A stretch of DNA of 56,284 bases from assembly GCA_947388185.1 (NCBI GenBank), contig CANDQP010000003.1, positions 1 through 56,284 on the forward strand. Direction: 5' to 3'. Under the pieces are notes generated by a model. It was given only the letters and a program-made list of their open reading frames with translations. It did not search any database and was not told the origin of the DNA. Each line of letters starts with the position of its first letter. Positions within the stretch are counted from its first letter, which is position 1. The DNA is from an uncultured Dorea sp. GTDB taxonomy: Bacteria; Bacillota; Clostridia; Lachnospirales; Lachnospiraceae. Below, in pieces: positions 52,912 through 56,284 of the stretch. The position numbers and the translations under genes are program-made.

Positions 52912-53220
52912 ATGGTAGAAGAAACCATTAGGACCATCAAGGAGACGGAGAATGAGGCAGAAGATATCATAAAAAAAGCTGATGCAGCCTATACCGAGAT
53001 CCTTGAAAAGGCAAGAGCCGAGGCTGCTGAGATGGTGAGTAAAGCTGAAGCCGAGGCGAAAGCACAAGCGGCAGCAGAGCTTGATGCGGCAAAAGAAGCC
53101 GGAAGAAAGTCGGAGCAGGAGGCGATGGACAGCGTAGAGCAGGAGATCGCATCGCTCAGGAAGGACGCGCTTTCGAAGGAGTCTGATGTGGTATCTGCGG
53201 TAATTGCAGAGTTGGTATAG
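52912..53220 (+). CDS. V-type ATP synthase peripheral-stalk subunit (G/H type)
   Basis: A 102-residue, almost wholly helical subunit. Residues 10-85 are Ala/Glu/Lys-rich coiled coil (DAAYTEILEKARAEAAEMV), as in AhaH/NtpF, which pairs with subunit E to form the peripheral stalk. GAGAGGTGGTGAACAG precedes the ATG. First gene of the cluster; the order here is H, I, K, E, typical of clostridial V-ATPases. Confidence 0.88.
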   Translation: MVEETIRTIKETENEAEDIIKKADAAYTEILEKARAEAAEMVSKAEAEAKAQAAAELDAAKEAGRKSEQEAMDSVEQEIASLRKDALSKESDVVSAVIAELV

Positions 53221-53271
53221 CTTTTGCTTGGCCGTACACACAGAAAATTGAAGTAAAGGAGGGATGTGGCT

Positions 53272-55775
<2,504 letters not shown>

Positions 55776-55788
55776 GGGGCTTAAAGTA

Positions 55789-56284
55789 ATGGCTGGATTA
55801 GATAAGATGAAAAGTCAGATCCTGAGCGAGGCGAAAGCAGCTGCTGACGAGAAGACGGCGAAAGCCAATGCCGAGGCACAAGAGATCCTCGGTCAGGCGA
55901 AGGCAGAAGCCGAGAAGAGGAAAAGCAGCATTTCCCGCAAATCCGAAGCGGACGTAGCTAATTATAAAGAACGTGTTGCATCATCTATCGACCTGCAGCA
56001 TCGGACCAAGATCCTTGGGGCGAAGCAGGAGATGATCGCATCGGTTCTTGATAAAGCATACGAGACAGTGACAGGATTAGGCGATAAGGAATATTTTGAG
56101 ATGCTTCTTAAGCTGCTTAACAAATATGCGCTGCCTCAGGATGGAGAGATCTGTTTTTCCGCCGCTGATCTTAAGAGAATGCCGACAGGATTTGAACAGG
56201 ATGCCCGGCAGAGCGCTAAGGCGAACGGCGGAACGCTCAAGGTATCCAGAGAAGCGAAGAACATTGAGAATGGTTTTGTCCTTG
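55789..56284 (+). CDS. ntpE: V-type ATP synthase subunit E, truncated by window end
   Basis: Begins MAGLDKMKSQILSEAKAAAD and continues as an Ala/Glu/Lys coiled coil for about 75 residues before a globular domain (QEMIASVLDKAYETVTGLG onward). This is the peripheral-stalk subunit E, partner of the G/H-type subunit encoded first in the cluster. The window ends after 165 codons of an expected 195-200. Further subunits C, F, A, B and D probably follow. Confidence 0.9.
   Translation, partial: MAGLDKMKSQILSEAKAAADEKTAKANAEAQEILGQAKAEAEKRKSSISRKSEADVANYKERVASSIDLQHRTKILGAKQEMIASVLDKAYETVTGLGDKEYFEMLLKLLNKYALPQDGEICFSAADLKRMPTGFEQDARQSAKANGGTLKVSREAKNIENGFVL

Overview
The window looks like chromosome of a gut Firmicute of the Lachnospiraceae type (Clostridium cluster XIVa). 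This is inference. It rests on the tRNA-Met T-box before metG, a meso-diaminopimelate dehydrogenase, the oxygen-sensitive class III ribonucleotide reductase, a V-type rather than F-type ATPase cluster at the right edge, a large (about 260 nt) Bacillus-type SRP RNA, strong AGGAGG ribosome binding sites, and several protein families typical of that group. No rRNA, tRNA, CRISPR array, phage or complete insertion sequence was found.

Layout. 1-4.1 kb: housekeeping (T-box, metG, ddh, tatD). 4.1-5.9 kb: a small unknown protein divergent from a small HTH regulator, then a HAD phosphatase. 6.0-8.8 kb: nrdD-nrdG behind two NrdR-like boxes. 8.9-19.4 kb: an arabino-oligosaccharide locus with a GH43 gene divergent from a LacI regulator, then GH127, ABC binding protein, two permeases, GH51 and a DUF624 membrane protein. 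None of these glycosidases has a signal peptide and no ATPase gene is present, so oligosaccharides are probably imported by an ABC transporter that borrows a shared ATPase and are cut inside the cell. 31.2-35.3 kb: araA, a ribulokinase gene and araD take the released L-arabinose to D-xylulose-5-phosphate. 19.5-26.6 kb: an AAA/PD-(D/E)XK protein, then an OmpR-type two-component system and an FtsX-type ABC transporter, separated by a 75-bp palindrome and a previously unlisted 47-residue gene on the opposite strand. 26.6-30.5 kb (minus): a MATE exporter with a structured leader, then a cobalamin riboswitch controlling a membrane-anchored DUF4430 protein, an ECF S component and an AraC regulator.

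30.6-31.2 kb holds the most striking non-coding locus. A 28-residue hydrophobic peptide gene has its own consensus promoter and shares a perfect 15-bp terminator hairpin with a convergent antisense RNA that has a near-perfect promoter. A second copy of the antisense RNA gene lies just downstream, with compensatory stem changes but no toxin gene. This fits a type I toxin-antitoxin locus plus an orphan antitoxin RNA.

35.2-42.4 kb: a coiled-coil protein made of 63-bp repeats, an SDR oxidoreductase with aroB and a DAHP synthase gene, a phosphopantetheinyl transferase, a GH2 enzyme and a coiled-coil protein. 42.6-47.4 kb: a HTH protein with 36-bp tandem repeats, a dGTPase-like HD hydrolase, a two-domain unknown protein with a low-complexity linker, and tadA. 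47.4-52.7 kb: the SRP RNA gene (minus) whose terminator lies in the 3' end of tadA, a B12-binding radical SAM protein, a 34-residue membrane peptide, an AIR-synthase-like protein, an Lrp/aminotransferase pair and trmL. 52.8-56.3 kb: V-ATPase genes H, I, K and the start of E. Subunit K keeps all five sodium ligands known from Enterococcus hirae NtpK.
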